From contig NZ_BBOM01000011.1 in assembly GCF_000974485.1 (NCBI RefSeq), forward strand, positions 248,001 to 312,000: a DNA stretch of 64,000 bases, written 5' to 3'. The stretch's first letter is position 1. Each line of letters opens with the position of its first letter. Below, piece after piece: positions 1 to 8,340 of this stretch. The DNA is from Streptomyces sp. NBRC 109706 (lineage in GTDB: Bacteria > Actinomycetota > Actinomycetes > Streptomycetales > Streptomycetaceae). The notes beneath the pieces were generated by a model. The model saw only the letters and a program-made list of their open reading frames with translations, was not told the origin of the DNA and searched no databases. The position numbers and the translations under genes are program-made.

Positions 1-1323
1 CACGGCGGGGAGGGGGGACGAGCCGTCCAGGGTATCCACTGCGGCGAACTGCAGCCCGGAGGTCATCATGGGCGCGACGCCGTCGATCGGGGAGTATGCC
101 CACGTTGCCGCCCGGTCCTCCTCCATCGGCCAGTACGCAACCGGGCCGTAGGAGGGGATACGGCGGCGCAGCGTCGAGGCCAACGCCTTCTGCCCCTGTC
201 CGAGGCGGCGGAGGGGGCCGGCGATGGTGATGTCGCAGCGGGCCTCGCCCGGCCGGTCGCCGGGGCGCGCCGGGTTCGAGAGGTCTCCCCATGGCCAGGT
301 CGGCGCCCAGTCGGCAACCTCCCCGGTCATGCGGATGCGCCAGTCGGTGACCTCGGCGCTGCCCACCACAGCCCAGGTGTTGCCCTGCGGGTCCGTCACC
401 GTGCTGGCGCCAGGGGGCGAGGCAGTGAAGTCCGGGCCGGCGAGGGGCGGCCCGTCGATCCCGTCGCGCAACTCTGCCCGGTAGTAGCGTCCGGCGCCCG
501 GCAGGAATCCGAGCGTGGCGAGGTTGCCCAACTCCAGCGCGGCCGTGCCGGCCGTATTGATGCTGGTGGTGCCAGTGCCGGAAACCTCATGCCCGAGAGC
601 GCGCCATACCCCCGTCGACAGTGCGGGGGCGACGTAAAACTGCGCGGTCCATCCAGACGCGCCGTTATCCACGTCCAGCACCGCACGCAGGGCAAATCGA
701 GACCCCGACGGGTACGGGATCGCCTCGGTCGACAATGCCTCGATCAGCGCGGTGCCGTCGGGCGACCAGCCAAGTCTGACGGCCCCGCTCTCGCTGATCA
801 ACACTCGCCACATGCGTGCGCCTGCCAGGTTGTAGCGACCGATGATCTGCTGCGGTCCGTGAGCCCAGGCGGTGTAGGTGGCTGGCGGGTCGCTGCCCCA
901 TTGGGCCGGAGCGCGGTCCAGCGCCATCTCGACGCGCACATCCAAATCGCCTGATACGTCGAGCGCGGCAGATCCGGCGGCGCGGGCGCCCGCGCCGTCC
1001 GCGTTAGGCACGCGCAGATGCGAGCCGCCGGCCTGCACGCTGATCCGTGCCGGGACGCCCTGGCGGACGTGTGGGTAGTGCGGGCTGGCGGGATGGCCGG
1101 GGGTGTAGTGGCTGTGGTTGTTCACCAAGCGCGGGGAGACGCGGGCAGGTTGGGTCTGCCCGGACTCGTCGGGCCGACCCCGGGTGATCGTCAGTGGCTG
1201 GGTGCGGTCCAGGTCGGCGGTGACGTCCGTCCACTCCCACGCCGCCGGGTCGCTCGCCGGGTCGGTGCCGAACGCCATCTCCAGCCGGACTGGGGTCCAC
1301 CAGGGGCGGGTCGGGTACGTCAC
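1..1323 (-). CDS. phage minor tail protein (3' end outside window)
   Basis: An open reading frame of 441 codons runs from a GTG at 1323 to the window edge without a stop, so the C-terminus is missing. A GGAGG sits about seven bases upstream of the GTG. The start reads MTYPTRPWWTPVRLEMAF, and the middle section is rich in beta-type sequence (roughly residues 100-300) resembling a LamG/concanavalin-like fold of the kind seen in actinophage minor tail proteins. It is the last visible gene of the leftward tail operon, 11 bases after a glycosyltransferase gene. Position in the operon supports a distal-tail or receptor-binding role; the assignment rests on context and composition rather than a diagnostic motif. 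Confidence 0.65.
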   Translation of the reverse strand, partial: MTYPTRPWWTPVRLEMAFGTDPASDPAAWEWTDVTADLDRTQPLTITRGRPDESGQTQPARVSPRLVNNHSHYTPGHPASPHYPHVRQGVPARISVQAGGSHLRVPNADGAGARAAGSAALDVSGDLDVRVEMALDRAPAQWGSDPPATYTAWAHGPQQIIGRYNLAGARMWRVLISESGAVRLGWSPDGTALIEALSTEAIPYPSGSRFALRAVLDVDNGASGWTAQFYVAPALSTGVWRALGHEVSGTGTTSINTAGTAALELGNLATLGFLPGAGRYYRAELRDGIDGPPLAGPDFTASPPGASTVTDPQGNTWAVVGSAEVTDWRIRMTGEVADWAPTWPWGDLSNPARPGDRPGEARCDITIAGPLRRLGQGQKALASTLRRRIPSYGPVAYWPMEEDRAATWAYSPIDGVAPMMTSGLQFAAVDTLDGSSPLPAV

Positions 1324-1334
1324 GGCGCCTCCAT

Positions 1335-1982
1335 CTAATCCAGTAGGGTCCGCATCCCGTCGGGCCGGCCAGCGGCGCGGCGGTATCGGCGATACAGGGC
1401 GCGGGAGTTGGCGGAGCCCCAGCGGCGGGAGTCGCGCGCCTGGGGCGGGTGCCAGAGATGCCACAGCGGGGCATCCCCGCGCCATGGGGGCCCGGCGAGC
1501 GTCCGGAGGGCGAGCGCCCACGCCTCATCTTCTTGTCCCCATCCGGCGAACCGCCGGTCGAGCGGCACCTTGTTGTAGAGGTCGCGGCGTAGCGCGACGA
1601 TGCCGCCACCCTCGAACCCGCGGTACGGCGGCTGCTCCAGCGGCCCGTCGAGCGGGCCACCGGAGAGTACGGCGTCGGTCGCAACCCGGGTCAGGCGGCG
1701 CACGGGCCCGTGCGGGATCGCCCACGGCGCCCTGCCCGCGACCGCGTCGATCGCCTCGCCGATGCCGTCCGTCCACACGTCGGCGTCCGCCACGACCAGC
1801 ACACCGCCCGCCGCCCGCCGCAGCCCGTCGGCGACGGCCGCGGCCTTACGCCACGGCCCGGCCGGCGCCCGGCCGAGCAGCGGCTCGTAGCCGGCAGCCC
1901 GCCAGCGGGCCAGCACCCAGCCGAGCGCCGCCTCCCGGTGCGGGCACCCCGGGTGCCACGGGATCACCACGGTGACGCTCAC
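1335..1982 (-). CDS. GT-A fold glycosyltransferase (galactosyltransferase-like)
   Basis: The 215-residue protein begins VSVTVVIPWHPGCP and starts at a GTG that overlaps the upstream stop codon as GTGA, so the much longer frame upstream is not used. A DAD metal-binding motif lies in VVADADVW near residue 65, and GWGQEDEAW near residue 150 matches the GWGxED motif of beta-1,4-galactosyltransferase C-terminal regions. It would transfer a sugar from a nucleotide-sugar donor; the acceptor is unknown. It is the last of four overlapping modification genes inserted in the tail operon. There are no membrane segments, so it should act in the cytoplasm during virion assembly. Confidence 0.75.
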   Translation of the reverse strand: MSVTVVIPWHPGCPHREAALGWVLARWRAAGYEPLLGRAPAGPWRKAAAVADGLRRAAGGVLVVADADVWTDGIGEAIDAVAGRAPWAIPHGPVRRLTRVATDAVLSGGPLDGPLEQPPYRGFEGGGIVALRRDLYNKVPLDRRFAGWGQEDEAWALALRTLAGPPWRGDAPLWHLWHPPQARDSRRWGSANSRALYRRYRRAAGRPDGMRTLLD

Positions 1983-2656
1983 GGGGACCACGCCGGGTCG
2001 CGAACCATCCGGTCGAGCTGGGCACGGGCCGCCGCGCGGTCCCGGTGGGTGAGGCGACGGCTGAAGCTCCCGGCGTGCTGCCGGTAGACGGCGCCCGGCC
2101 GCGTGGCGCCGGCGAACCGCGCGCCTCGCCGCGCGAGCCCGAGCCAGAACGCGCTGTCGATCCAGTCGTTCGCCTCGTGCCACGGTGACCGAGTCCAGAG
2201 GCTGCGCCGGAACGCGGCGCACGAGAACGCCACCTGCCTACCGGACAGCGCCTGGCGAGCGGAGGCGCGGGGGAACACGATCTCCCGTCGTCCGCGTCGC
2301 ATCCCGACGGAAACGACGTCGGCCCACGGGGCGAGCGCCCGAACGTCGGCGAGGCAGTGCGGCAGGAGTAGGTCGTCGGCGTCCAGGTGCATCACCCACT
2401 CGGTGGGCGTCGCCTCCACTGCCCGGTTCCTCGCCGCTCCCATGCCCCGGTAGGTGTCGCGCACGACCTGCCACGGCAGCCCGGACTCGTCCAGCGCCTC
2501 ACGGGTCGGCCCGATGTCGTCAACTCCGGCGTCCAGCACGGTGACGATCTCCGGCCGCACGGTCTGCGCGGCGACGCTCTTTACCCATTCGGGCAGGTAG
2601 CGGCCGTAGGCGCCCCATGCGGAGGTGACGACGCCGATCGGCCAGCTCGCGGTCAA
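1979..2656 (-). CDS. family 2-type glycosyltransferase
   Basis: The 225-residue protein has a typical GT2 layout: a first beta strand PIGVVTSAWG, the motif GMGAARNRAVE, and a donor/metal motif HLDADDLLL near residue 85. I place the start at TTG 2656, where TTGA overlaps the methyltransferase stop; the frame stays open far upstream but that part is a shadow of the methyltransferase. The C-terminal half ends in basic helices. It likely builds a glycan with the next gene, with which it overlaps by four bases. The acceptor is not visible from sequence; tail or capsid protein, or a cell-surface polymer, are possible. Confidence 0.72.
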   Translation of the reverse strand: MTASWPIGVVTSAWGAYGRYLPEWVKSVAAQTVRPEIVTVLDAGVDDIGPTREALDESGLPWQVVRDTYRGMGAARNRAVEATPTEWVMHLDADDLLLPHCLADVRALAPWADVVSVGMRRGRREIVFPRASARQALSGRQVAFSCAAFRRSLWTRSPWHEANDWIDSAFWLGLARRGARFAGATRPGAVYRQHAGSFSRRLTHRDRAAARAQLDRMVRDPAWSP

Positions 2657-3201
2657 CCGAGGTCTCCAATCGCGTACATGGGCCGCAGCTTCCGGGAACG
2701 GTAGCCGGGAGTGCGGGCGATGATCCGGCCGCCGAGGGCCTTCACCGCGTCGGGGATCTCCGGGCAGTGCGCCACCGCGCGGGGCAGCACCTCGTGAGCG
2801 ACGGCGACCTCGCAGACCAGCAGCCGGGACTGGGCGCGGATCTGGGTGAGCATCTGTTCCCACCACGGCACGTGGTGCAGGACGCTGAGGCACAGGATGA
2901 CGTCCCAGTCGCCCAGGCCCGCCAGCGACTCTGGGGTGATCCGCTCGTAGATGCCGGTGACGCGCGGATCGCCGGCCTCCTCCAGCGCTGGCCGCAGCCC
3001 GCGCCAGTCGTCCACCGCTGTGACGTGACAGTCGAACTTCTCGGCCAGCCGCAGTGCGAAGTACCCCTCGTGGGCGCCGAGGTCGAGCACGCGCAGCCCG
3101 CTCTGTCCGTCCAGCTCGCGGGCGATCGCCTCGTATCGAGGCGCGGCGGGCCGGGCTGGCGTTCCGATGTCGCGGCCGTTACGGCGTCTGGGCTGGTACA
3201 T
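2653..3201 (-). CDS. class I SAM-dependent methyltransferase
   Basis: The 182-residue protein has the SAM-binding motif I as VLDLGAHEGYFALRLA around residues 38-53, an acidic residue ending strand 2 (VTAVDDW) and a motif IV-like segment DVILCLSVLHHVPWW. The ATG at 3201 lies 23 bases inside the preceding kinase-like gene. It lacks extra domains, so it is a minimal small-molecule or glycan methyltransferase. Adjacent glycosyltransferases suggest it O-methylates a sugar, which would cap or diversify the glycan. The substrate is inferred only from neighbours. Confidence 0.75.
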   Translation of the reverse strand: MYQPRRRNGRDIGTPARPAAPRYEAIARELDGQSGLRVLDLGAHEGYFALRLAEKFDCHVTAVDDWRGLRPALEEAGDPRVTGIYERITPESLAGLGDWDVILCLSVLHHVPWWEQMLTQIRAQSRLLVCEVAVAHEVLPRAVAHCPEIPDAVKALGGRIIARTPGYRSRKLRPMYAIGDLG

Positions 3202-3670
3202 CGCACCCCCACTGGTTCTTGATCGACATGCGCTGCGGGCTGCCCCACCACTGCGGGGTGTGCGCGGCGTGAATCTCCGGCACGGGCACCCCGGACGCGC
3301 CAGGCCCATGCAGGTCGTAGGACAGGTCGGACGGCTGGTAGATCGCGGTCTCCCAGTCGATGAGCAGCGGCCGACCGTCGTGCCCGCGCACGAGATTGCG
3401 GACGTGGACGTCACGGTGGTGGACACCCTCGGCGTGTAGCCGGAGCAGCAGTTCGTGCAGCCCGCGCACCGGCCGCCAGCGGGGCCCACAGCGGACCTGC
3501 GGCGTGCACGTCTCCAGCACCAACACCGGGCCCTCTATCGAGATCAGGCGGGGGGCGGCCCACGGAACGCGCTCGTACCAGGCGGCCTCGGCGGCTGCGG
3601 CAGCGGCGGACCGGTGGCGCTTCGTCGTCCGGGTCAGCCCGACCCGGACGGTGGCTCGGCGGCTCACCAC
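3179..3670 (-). CDS. small kinase-like phosphotransferase
   Basis: The 163-residue protein carries a kinase-like catalytic core: HRDVHVRNL near residue 88 (HRDxxxxN, catalytic Asp and metal-binding Asn) followed by LLIDWETA, where DWE stands in for DFG. The N-lobe is very short, as in lipopolysaccharide or aminoglycoside kinases rather than full protein kinases. GTG 3670 and GTG 3667 are both possible starts; the second overlaps the tape-measure stop as GTGA. It is the first gene of the modification cassette. Likely reaction is ATP-dependent phosphorylation of a sugar or protein; substrate unknown. Confidence 0.6.
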   Translation of the reverse strand: MVSRRATVRVGLTRTTKRHRSAAAAAAEAAWYERVPWAAPRLISIEGPVLVLETCTPQVRCGPRWRPVRGLHELLLRLHAEGVHHRDVHVRNLVRGHDGRPLLIDWETAIYQPSDLSYDLHGPGASGVPVPEIHAAHTPQWWGSPQRMSIKNQWGCDVPAQTP

Positions 3671-5841
3671 GCAGCCCCGACACGCCGGATGTCGCCGCCG
3701 TACTGGGTGCGCACGATGCCCTCCAGCCAGGCCATGAGGTGTCGGTCGCCGGCCACGATCTCGATCGTCGGCGCGGCGGTGGCTGCCGTTCCGGTGGCGA
3801 CGGTCGCACGCACCGTCGGCGGGTCCGGAACCTGCACCATGTGGTCAATGGCCTGGGTGAGTGCAGGCGTGCCGGCCTCCACGCCGACCTGGACGCCGGC
3901 GGGAATCCACTGGCCGACCTCATCGGCGAACATCCGCGACGGCGAGCCGATGCCGAGGAAGGATTTGACGCCGTTGAGGGCCGAGCGCGCAGCGCCTACC
4001 ACCATGTCCCGCAGCCCTGCGGCAGCGGCACGGACGCCAGACGCGATGCCCGCAATGATCGCGCGGCCGATGTCGACGAACCAGCCGCCGACGCCGGACA
4101 CGGCCCGCCACGCGCCCAACAGTCCGGTGACGATGGCGTTGCGCACGGCACCCCAGGCGCCTGACGTGGTGTCCTTCACCCACTGCCAGGCGTCGGAGAT
4201 CAGATCACGCAGGCCACGGAGGGCCGCCGATGCGCCGTCACGAATCCCGGTCCAGGCGTCGCTGATGCGGTCCAGCACCCATTGCCAGGCTGCGCCGGTG
4301 GCGGCCTTGATGTCGTCCCAGTGGGAGATGATGATCCCGACCGGATGCCATGTCATGAACAAGTCGACGACCCATTGCGCGATCGACGAGATCTTGTCCC
4401 AGACCCAGTCCCAGGCGGCCTTCGTGGCGGCGACGATCTCGTCCCAGTAGATGATGACGGCCGCAACCCCGGCGGCCAGCAGGGCGATCGCGGCGATTAC
4501 GCCGAGGACGATCCACGTCACGGGGTTGGCCAGCAGCGCCGTGTTCACCGCCCAGAGGCCGATCGACAGCGCGGTGAAGGCGCCAGCCGCCACGAGGACG
4601 GCGACCGCGATCGCCTGGAACAGCCCGGGATGCTGGCTGGCGAACGAGGCGACCCCGGAAAGCACCGGCATCAGGGCATCGCCCAGCGTCCCGGCGAGCG
4701 TCCGCATCTGGGACTCGAACTGCTGGCCTGGGTCGTCCTCCAGCGCGTCGGTGACGCCCTGCGCGGCGCCCGACACGTCGTCCAGCCCGTCAACGGCAGA
4801 CGCGGTCGCTGGGTCCATCGCCAGCAGGGCGTCTGCCGACTCTCCGGCCATGTCGCCGAACAACTCGACTGCCAGTTGAGCGCGTTCGGCCGGGTCCTCC
4901 ACGCCGCGGAGGGCCTCCAGCGTATCCCCCATGGCCGCAGCGGCCTCGGGCCCGCCCGAGTGGATCGCGGCCAACATGCTCTCCGCGTTGAGCCCGAGCC
5001 CCTGGAACGCCTCGGCGGCGGCCTCGGTGTCCTCAGCCGTGATCCGCGCGAACTCATGGATCACGTCGGCGGCCTGGTCAATGTCGCGCCCGCCCGCCTG
5101 CACGAACTGGCTCATCAATCCGAAGGCGGTTGCCCCGTCCAAGCCCAACCGCTGGAACTGTTCGGAGTACTCCTGGATGACGAGCGGCACGTCACCACGC
5201 ATCGAGGCGGGGAGTGCCGCTGCCGCTGCGGCGAGCAGGTCGAACGCCTCAACCCCGTCGGCAGCCAGGCCGTTCTCGATGGCCTGACCGGCGGCCGTGG
5301 CCGCGTCCGCCACGTCCCACTGGTAGATGTCCGCCAGCGCCACAGCCGAGGCGGTCATCTGCTCCATCTCGGCGTCCGTGGTGTCCGCGAGGCTGGACAC
5401 CGACGAGGCGACGGCGCCGACAGCCTCGGACACCTCACCCATCGAGCCGCCGAATCCTCTGGCGTAGACGTCGCCGGCGATCTCGCCAGCGCGTTGCGCC
5501 TCGTCGGCGGTCAAGTCGAGCTGGGCGGCGAGCCGGCTGGTGGCCGCGCTGGTGTCCATGGCGGCGGCCATGCCGACGCCGAGGCCGACGGCGAGGGTGC
5601 CGCCGGCCAGCGCGCCGACGCCGGACATGCTGTCGGCGAACCCCGACATGCGGTCGGAGAACGACGAGTTGAGGGCGTCGCCGGCGGCGTCGCCCGCATC
5701 GTCACCGGCGCGGCGGGCGGCCCGCGTCAGCTCGTCCGTCATCCCCCGCTGGAGATCAGATCCGAAGCCGCGGAAGGACGGGGTTACCGCGATCCAGGCG
5801 GTGCCGACCTGCGGTCCGGTGGCGGTGGCCATGGCGGTCAC
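3664..5841 (-). CDS. tail tape measure protein
   Basis: This 725-residue protein is the longest tail gene and follows the tail chaperones, the standard tape-measure place. It is rich in Ala and Gly, begins with a helical region, has a hydrophobic stretch at about residues 405-465 (two strong membrane-like segments), then Trp-rich helical repeats of the type AWxWVxDxIsxAW, and ends with the motif SPSRMFADEVG common near tape-measure C-termini. Its length sets tail length; at about 0.15 nm per residue the tail would be close to 110 nm. It overlaps the kinase-like gene by a few bases. Confidence 0.9.
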   Translation of the reverse strand: MTAMATATGPQVGTAWIAVTPSFRGFGSDLQRGMTDELTRAARRAGDDAGDAAGDALNSSFSDRMSGFADSMSGVGALAGGTLAVGLGVGMAAAMDTSAATSRLAAQLDLTADEAQRAGEIAGDVYARGFGGSMGEVSEAVGAVASSVSSLADTTDAEMEQMTASAVALADIYQWDVADAATAAGQAIENGLAADGVEAFDLLAAAAAALPASMRGDVPLVIQEYSEQFQRLGLDGATAFGLMSQFVQAGGRDIDQAADVIHEFARITAEDTEAAAEAFQGLGLNAESMLAAIHSGGPEAAAAMGDTLEALRGVEDPAERAQLAVELFGDMAGESADALLAMDPATASAVDGLDDVSGAAQGVTDALEDDPGQQFESQMRTLAGTLGDALMPVLSGVASFASQHPGLFQAIAVAVLVAAGAFTALSIGLWAVNTALLANPVTWIVLGVIAAIALLAAGVAAVIIYWDEIVAATKAAWDWVWDKISSIAQWVVDLFMTWHPVGIIISHWDDIKAATGAAWQWVLDRISDAWTGIRDGASAALRGLRDLISDAWQWVKDTTSGAWGAVRNAIVTGLLGAWRAVSGVGGWFVDIGRAIIAGIASGVRAAAAGLRDMVVGAARSALNGVKSFLGIGSPSRMFADEVGQWIPAGVQVGVEAGTPALTQAIDHMVQVPDPPTVRATVATGTAATAAPTIEIVAGDRHLMAWLEGIVRTQYGGDIRRVGAAW

Positions 5842-5854
5842 CCCCAGCCGGTGG

Positions 5855-6570
5855 TCAGTGGCCGGGCGGCCGTGGTCGGGGACGCTGCCGGCGAAGGAGC
5901 GCCTTGCCTCGCTCGATCAGTTGGTCGCGGGCCTGGCCGCGCAGGGCCTCAACCTTGCTCGGGCGCGGGACGGGCTTCGGCGCGGAGCCGGGCTGCGAGC
6001 CCTTCTTCGAGCGCTGCCAGTTGGCCGTGGCCAGCGCATCGAACGTGCCTGCCAACAGCTCGACATCGAGCGGGTACACGCCGGACTCGCGCGCCTTGGC
6101 CCAGGCCAGCGCACTGCGGGAGGTCTGCGGGATGACGTGGACGAGCCGCCACAGTCGCCCCCATGTGAGGTGCGGCGCGCCGATGTCGTCCAAGTCCAGC
6201 CCGAGGATGAGGAGGTCGTGCTCGATCTCCCCGCCGTACTCGCTCAGGAGGTCGACGAGGGCGAAGATTCCCCCAGGCTCTCGACACCCTGATTGCTCTT
6301 GTGCTCGTCGATCAGCAGCAGCAAGTCGTCCGCCCGCCCGCCGGCGGCGACGAACCGGTCGTACTGCTCGGCGCCCATCAGGCGGCGGGCGAACGGCACG
6401 TCGCCGGTCTCCCGCACCTTCTGCGCCGCTTCCTTCAGCTCGTCCGGCCAGAAGCCGGGCGCGGGGATGCTGTACGGCTTCCCGCTGACGGTGATCGTCA
6501 GCCGGTCACCGCCCTTCCGCTGCGCGGCCCTGCGCCGCAGTTCCTCCAAGTCGAACGTGGTCCTACTCAT
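5855..6570 (-). CDS. tail assembly chaperone, frameshifted long form (gpGT type)
   Basis: The long product starts at ATG 6570, reads the short chaperone frame to a GGGGGAA site at 6274-6268, slips back one base and continues to the stop at 5855, giving 238 residues. After the slip the reading is GIFALVDLLSEYGGEIEHDL followed by a region rich in Leu and Asp and an LTWGRLWRLV segment, typical of the T part of such proteins. Without the shift the downstream frame would have only an internal ATG. The long form normally recruits major tail protein to the tape measure and is absent from the virion. Confidence 0.8.
6244..6570 (-). CDS. tail assembly chaperone, short form (gpG type)
   Basis: The 108-residue protein begins MSRTTFDLEELRRRAAQ and ends just past the slippery sequence. 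It lies between major tail protein and tape measure, the conserved position of the G gene. Residues 25-95 form an alpha-helical region with LTITVSGKPYSIPAPG near the start. The last codons after the slip site encode a Ser-rich tail that is probably unstructured. It is made in excess over the frameshifted form. Function is inferred from position and the conserved overlap. Confidence 0.78.
   Translation of the reverse strand: MSRTTFDLEELRRRAAQRKGGDRLTITVSGKPYSIPAPGFWPDELKEAAQKVRETGDVPFARRLMGAEQYDRFVAAGGRADDLLLLIDEHKSNQGVESLGESSPSSTS
6268..6274 (-). promoter_or_regulatory. predicted -1 ribosomal frameshift site
   Basis: The minus strand reads CTG GGG GAA TCT here, so five G residues are followed by AA. 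A one-base slip back gives GGA ATC TTC and an open frame that joins the upstream chaperone to the downstream one. The zero frame stops 22 bases later at 6246-6244. G-rich slippery sites of this form are used in actinophage tail chaperone genes. Confidence 0.72.
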
Positions 6571-6666
6571 GCGCGGTCTCCTCAGTGGGCGCGCGGTCAG
6601 GAAAGCGGCGGGGCGCCCCCGGACCGCGCATGGCGGGGACGCCCCAGATGAGGGGGGTGGGTTCCG

Positions 6667-7287
6667 TCAGGAACCCGGCATGATCATGGCGGGGTTGTTG
6701 GTGTTCTCGATCAGCGCGACACCGCGCGAGACGCCGTCCACTTCCATGACGTGGACCTTCGCCAGAAGCGTCATCTCGTAGAAGGTGAGCTGCCCCGCCG
6801 TGTGAGCGATGTCGCCCTGCTCGTCGACGACCAACGTCGGGATGTAGATCCTCTTCCAAATCCCGCCGTCGACGAGATCGAGGCAGCCGCTTCGCACGTC
6901 CTCGCCAGACTGCTGGACGACCACGGTCTGCGTCTGGTCGCCGGTCGTCGTCGTGATGCTGTCGGGGTAGCGCAGCCCGGCGACCACCCAGTTGTCTTCC
7001 AGCGCCTGGAACTGCACGGTGTGGTCGTCTTCGGTCACGGCTGTCCGAACGATCGAGTTCCCTTGCCAGGCGCGGAAACGTTCGACCGTCCGGTTCCGCC
7101 CCTGCGTCGGCCCGTCCTCCGACAGCCAGCCGACCTCGTAGAACTCGTCGCCGGGTGGGACGAACGCGCCCGTCTCGTCGTGGATCGGAGGCAGGGGGAA
7201 CTCGGCGACCGGGGAACCCGGGAGGGTCACCCACAGGCCGCTGTCGAACCCGTACCAGGCCCTCGCGTTGTCCGTGTTCTTCGCCAC
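6667..7287 (-). CDS. major tail (tube) protein
   Basis: The 206-residue protein starts at GTG 7287 (VAKNTDNARAWYGFDSG), with GAGAGGAG seven bases upstream. The longer frame upstream belongs to shadow sequence over the preceding gene. It shows a phage tube-protein pattern: alternating strands, a central FRAWQGNSIVRTAV segment and an ENTNNPAMIMPGS end. It lies between the tail terminator and the chaperone genes, which is the conserved place. Hexamers would stack to form the tail tube around the tape measure. Confidence 0.82.
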   Translation of the reverse strand: MAKNTDNARAWYGFDSGLWVTLPGSPVAEFPLPPIHDETGAFVPPGDEFYEVGWLSEDGPTQGRNRTVERFRAWQGNSIVRTAVTEDDHTVQFQALEDNWVVAGLRYPDSITTTTGDQTQTVVVQQSGEDVRSGCLDLVDGGIWKRIYIPTLVVDEQGDIAHTAGQLTFYEMTLLAKVHVMEVDGVSRGVALIENTNNPAMIMPGS

Positions 7288-7301
7288 GGTGCGCTCCTCT
7301 C

Positions 7302-7691
7302 TTAGGTCGGCACCGCTCCACGGACCGACAGCACAACGGTCATCAGCACCCGCGGTACGTCGCTGGGCGCGTCGGGAATGAGGGTCGGCCCGGTCTCCTC
7401 TGTCGAGACGCGAACCTCGGGCACCGCCTCGCAGATGCGGGCCAGGTGATACCGGGCGGACTCCGCGAGGTCGGACGCCCGGGAATCGTCGGGCGCCCAC
7501 ACCTGCACGTCGATCCGTGCGTCGTCCACGATCGGGTTTCGCCGCGGTCCGCCCAGGCGGCGTAGCAGCACCATCTCCGGCAGGCGCGGCCTCGGCACGC
7601 GGGTGCCGACGTGCACCGGGTCCAGCAGGGGCCGCAGGTAGTCGACCGCCACCAGCGTGGCGTCCGGGAACCGGACCGCTGGGGCGGCCAT
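7302..7691 (-). CDS. tail terminator-like protein
   Basis: The 129-residue product begins MAAPAVRFPDATLVAVDYL; its ATG overlaps the preceding stop as TGATG, so the longer upstream frame is rejected. Size, the VHVGTRVPRPRLPEMVLLRR segment and position between the gp10-like neck protein and the major tail protein fit the tail terminator/tail completion family of HK97-type phages. It would cap the finished tail and join it to the head. Sequence alone is not decisive; gene order carries most of the weight. Confidence 0.65.
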   Translation of the reverse strand: MAAPAVRFPDATLVAVDYLRPLLDPVHVGTRVPRPRLPEMVLLRRLGGPRRNPIVDDARIDVQVWAPDDSRASDLAESARYHLARICEAVPEVRVSTEETGPTLIPDAPSDVPRVLMTVVLSVRGAVPT

Positions 7692-7975
7692 CAGTTGCCT
7701 GCCGCGTCGATCGCCCTGCCGAGGAACCGGTGCTTCGCTTCGGCGTGCAGGACGCCGGGGTGGCGGGCGGTCACGATGCCGCGCACCCGGTCCCGGCCGC
7801 GCCGCGTAGTGGCGTCGACCTCGATCGCGCCCTCCTGCATCTCCGGTGCCGCTGCCTGGGCTGCGGCGCCCACGCGCTCGGCGCGCCGCTGGAGATCGGC
7901 CCGCAGCTCGTCGCCGGTTGCCAGTCGGCCGACTCCCTCGTAGTCGATCTGGATGCGGACGGTCGCACGCGCCAC
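7691..7975 (-). CDS. HK97 gp10-like neck/minor capsid protein
   Basis: The 94-residue protein starts at GTG 7975, three bases after the previous stop. It is short, mostly helical at the N-terminus (LRADLQRRAERVGAAAQAAA) and ends with a basic region plus FLGRAIDAAGN, a pattern typical of the HK97 gp10 family, which sits at the head-tail junction. The reading frame is tightly packed between head-closure and tail-terminator genes. No catalytic motif is expected. Confidence 0.65.
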   Translation of the reverse strand: MARATVRIQIDYEGVGRLATGDELRADLQRRAERVGAAAQAAAPEMQEGAIEVDATTRRGRDRVRGIVTARHPGVLHAEAKHRFLGRAIDAAGN

Positions 7976-7978
7976 GGC

Positions 7979-8329
7979 TCATCCCTCCATCCGGGTCAGC
8001 AGGATCTCGATGTGGGCCAGCCGCCCCGTGGGCCCGCGCCAGCGGTCGACGTCTCCGTCGATGACCCAGGTGGCGCCGGCCCACTCGATGCGGTCGGTCT
8101 GCTCGATGTCGACGGTCAGCGGTCCGAACGCGCGCCGGTTTCTCTCCAGCCCGTCGCGCGGGATCGTCTCGGCGGCGGGCTGGCGGGAGCCCTGCACGGG
8201 CTGCACGCGCCAGCCGGTCAGCGTCGTGCGTTCGGCCGCGGACCAGTCCCGCTCCGGGTCGCCGTAGGAGTTGTCCACCAGCGGGGCGCGGACGCGGGTG
8301 ATGCTGTCGGTGAACCAGGGGAACGGCAC
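7979..8329 (-). CDS. head-closure (stopper)-like protein
   Basis: The 116-residue product begins VPFPWFTDSITRVRAP at GTG 8329, with GGGGGTGG just upstream. The longer frame in the same register is a shadow of the adaptor gene. It is a small beta-rich protein (IEWAGATWVIDGDVDRW, IEILLTRMEG at the end), fitting the stopper/head-closure proteins that follow the adaptor in HK97-like operons. Role is inferred from order. Confidence 0.58.
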   Translation of the reverse strand: MPFPWFTDSITRVRAPLVDNSYGDPERDWSAAERTTLTGWRVQPVQGSRQPAAETIPRDGLERNRRAFGPLTVDIEQTDRIEWAGATWVIDGDVDRWRGPTGRLAHIEILLTRMEG

Positions 8330-8340
8330 AAGTCCACCCC

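Noticed and set aside
4282..6135. 617-codon plus-strand frame
   Set aside because: Antisense to the tape measure gene; no recognisable protein.
6563..7336. 257-codon minus-strand frame over the major tail protein
   Set aside because: Different register from the tube protein and Arg-rich; the tube frame has a ribosome site and coherent sequence.
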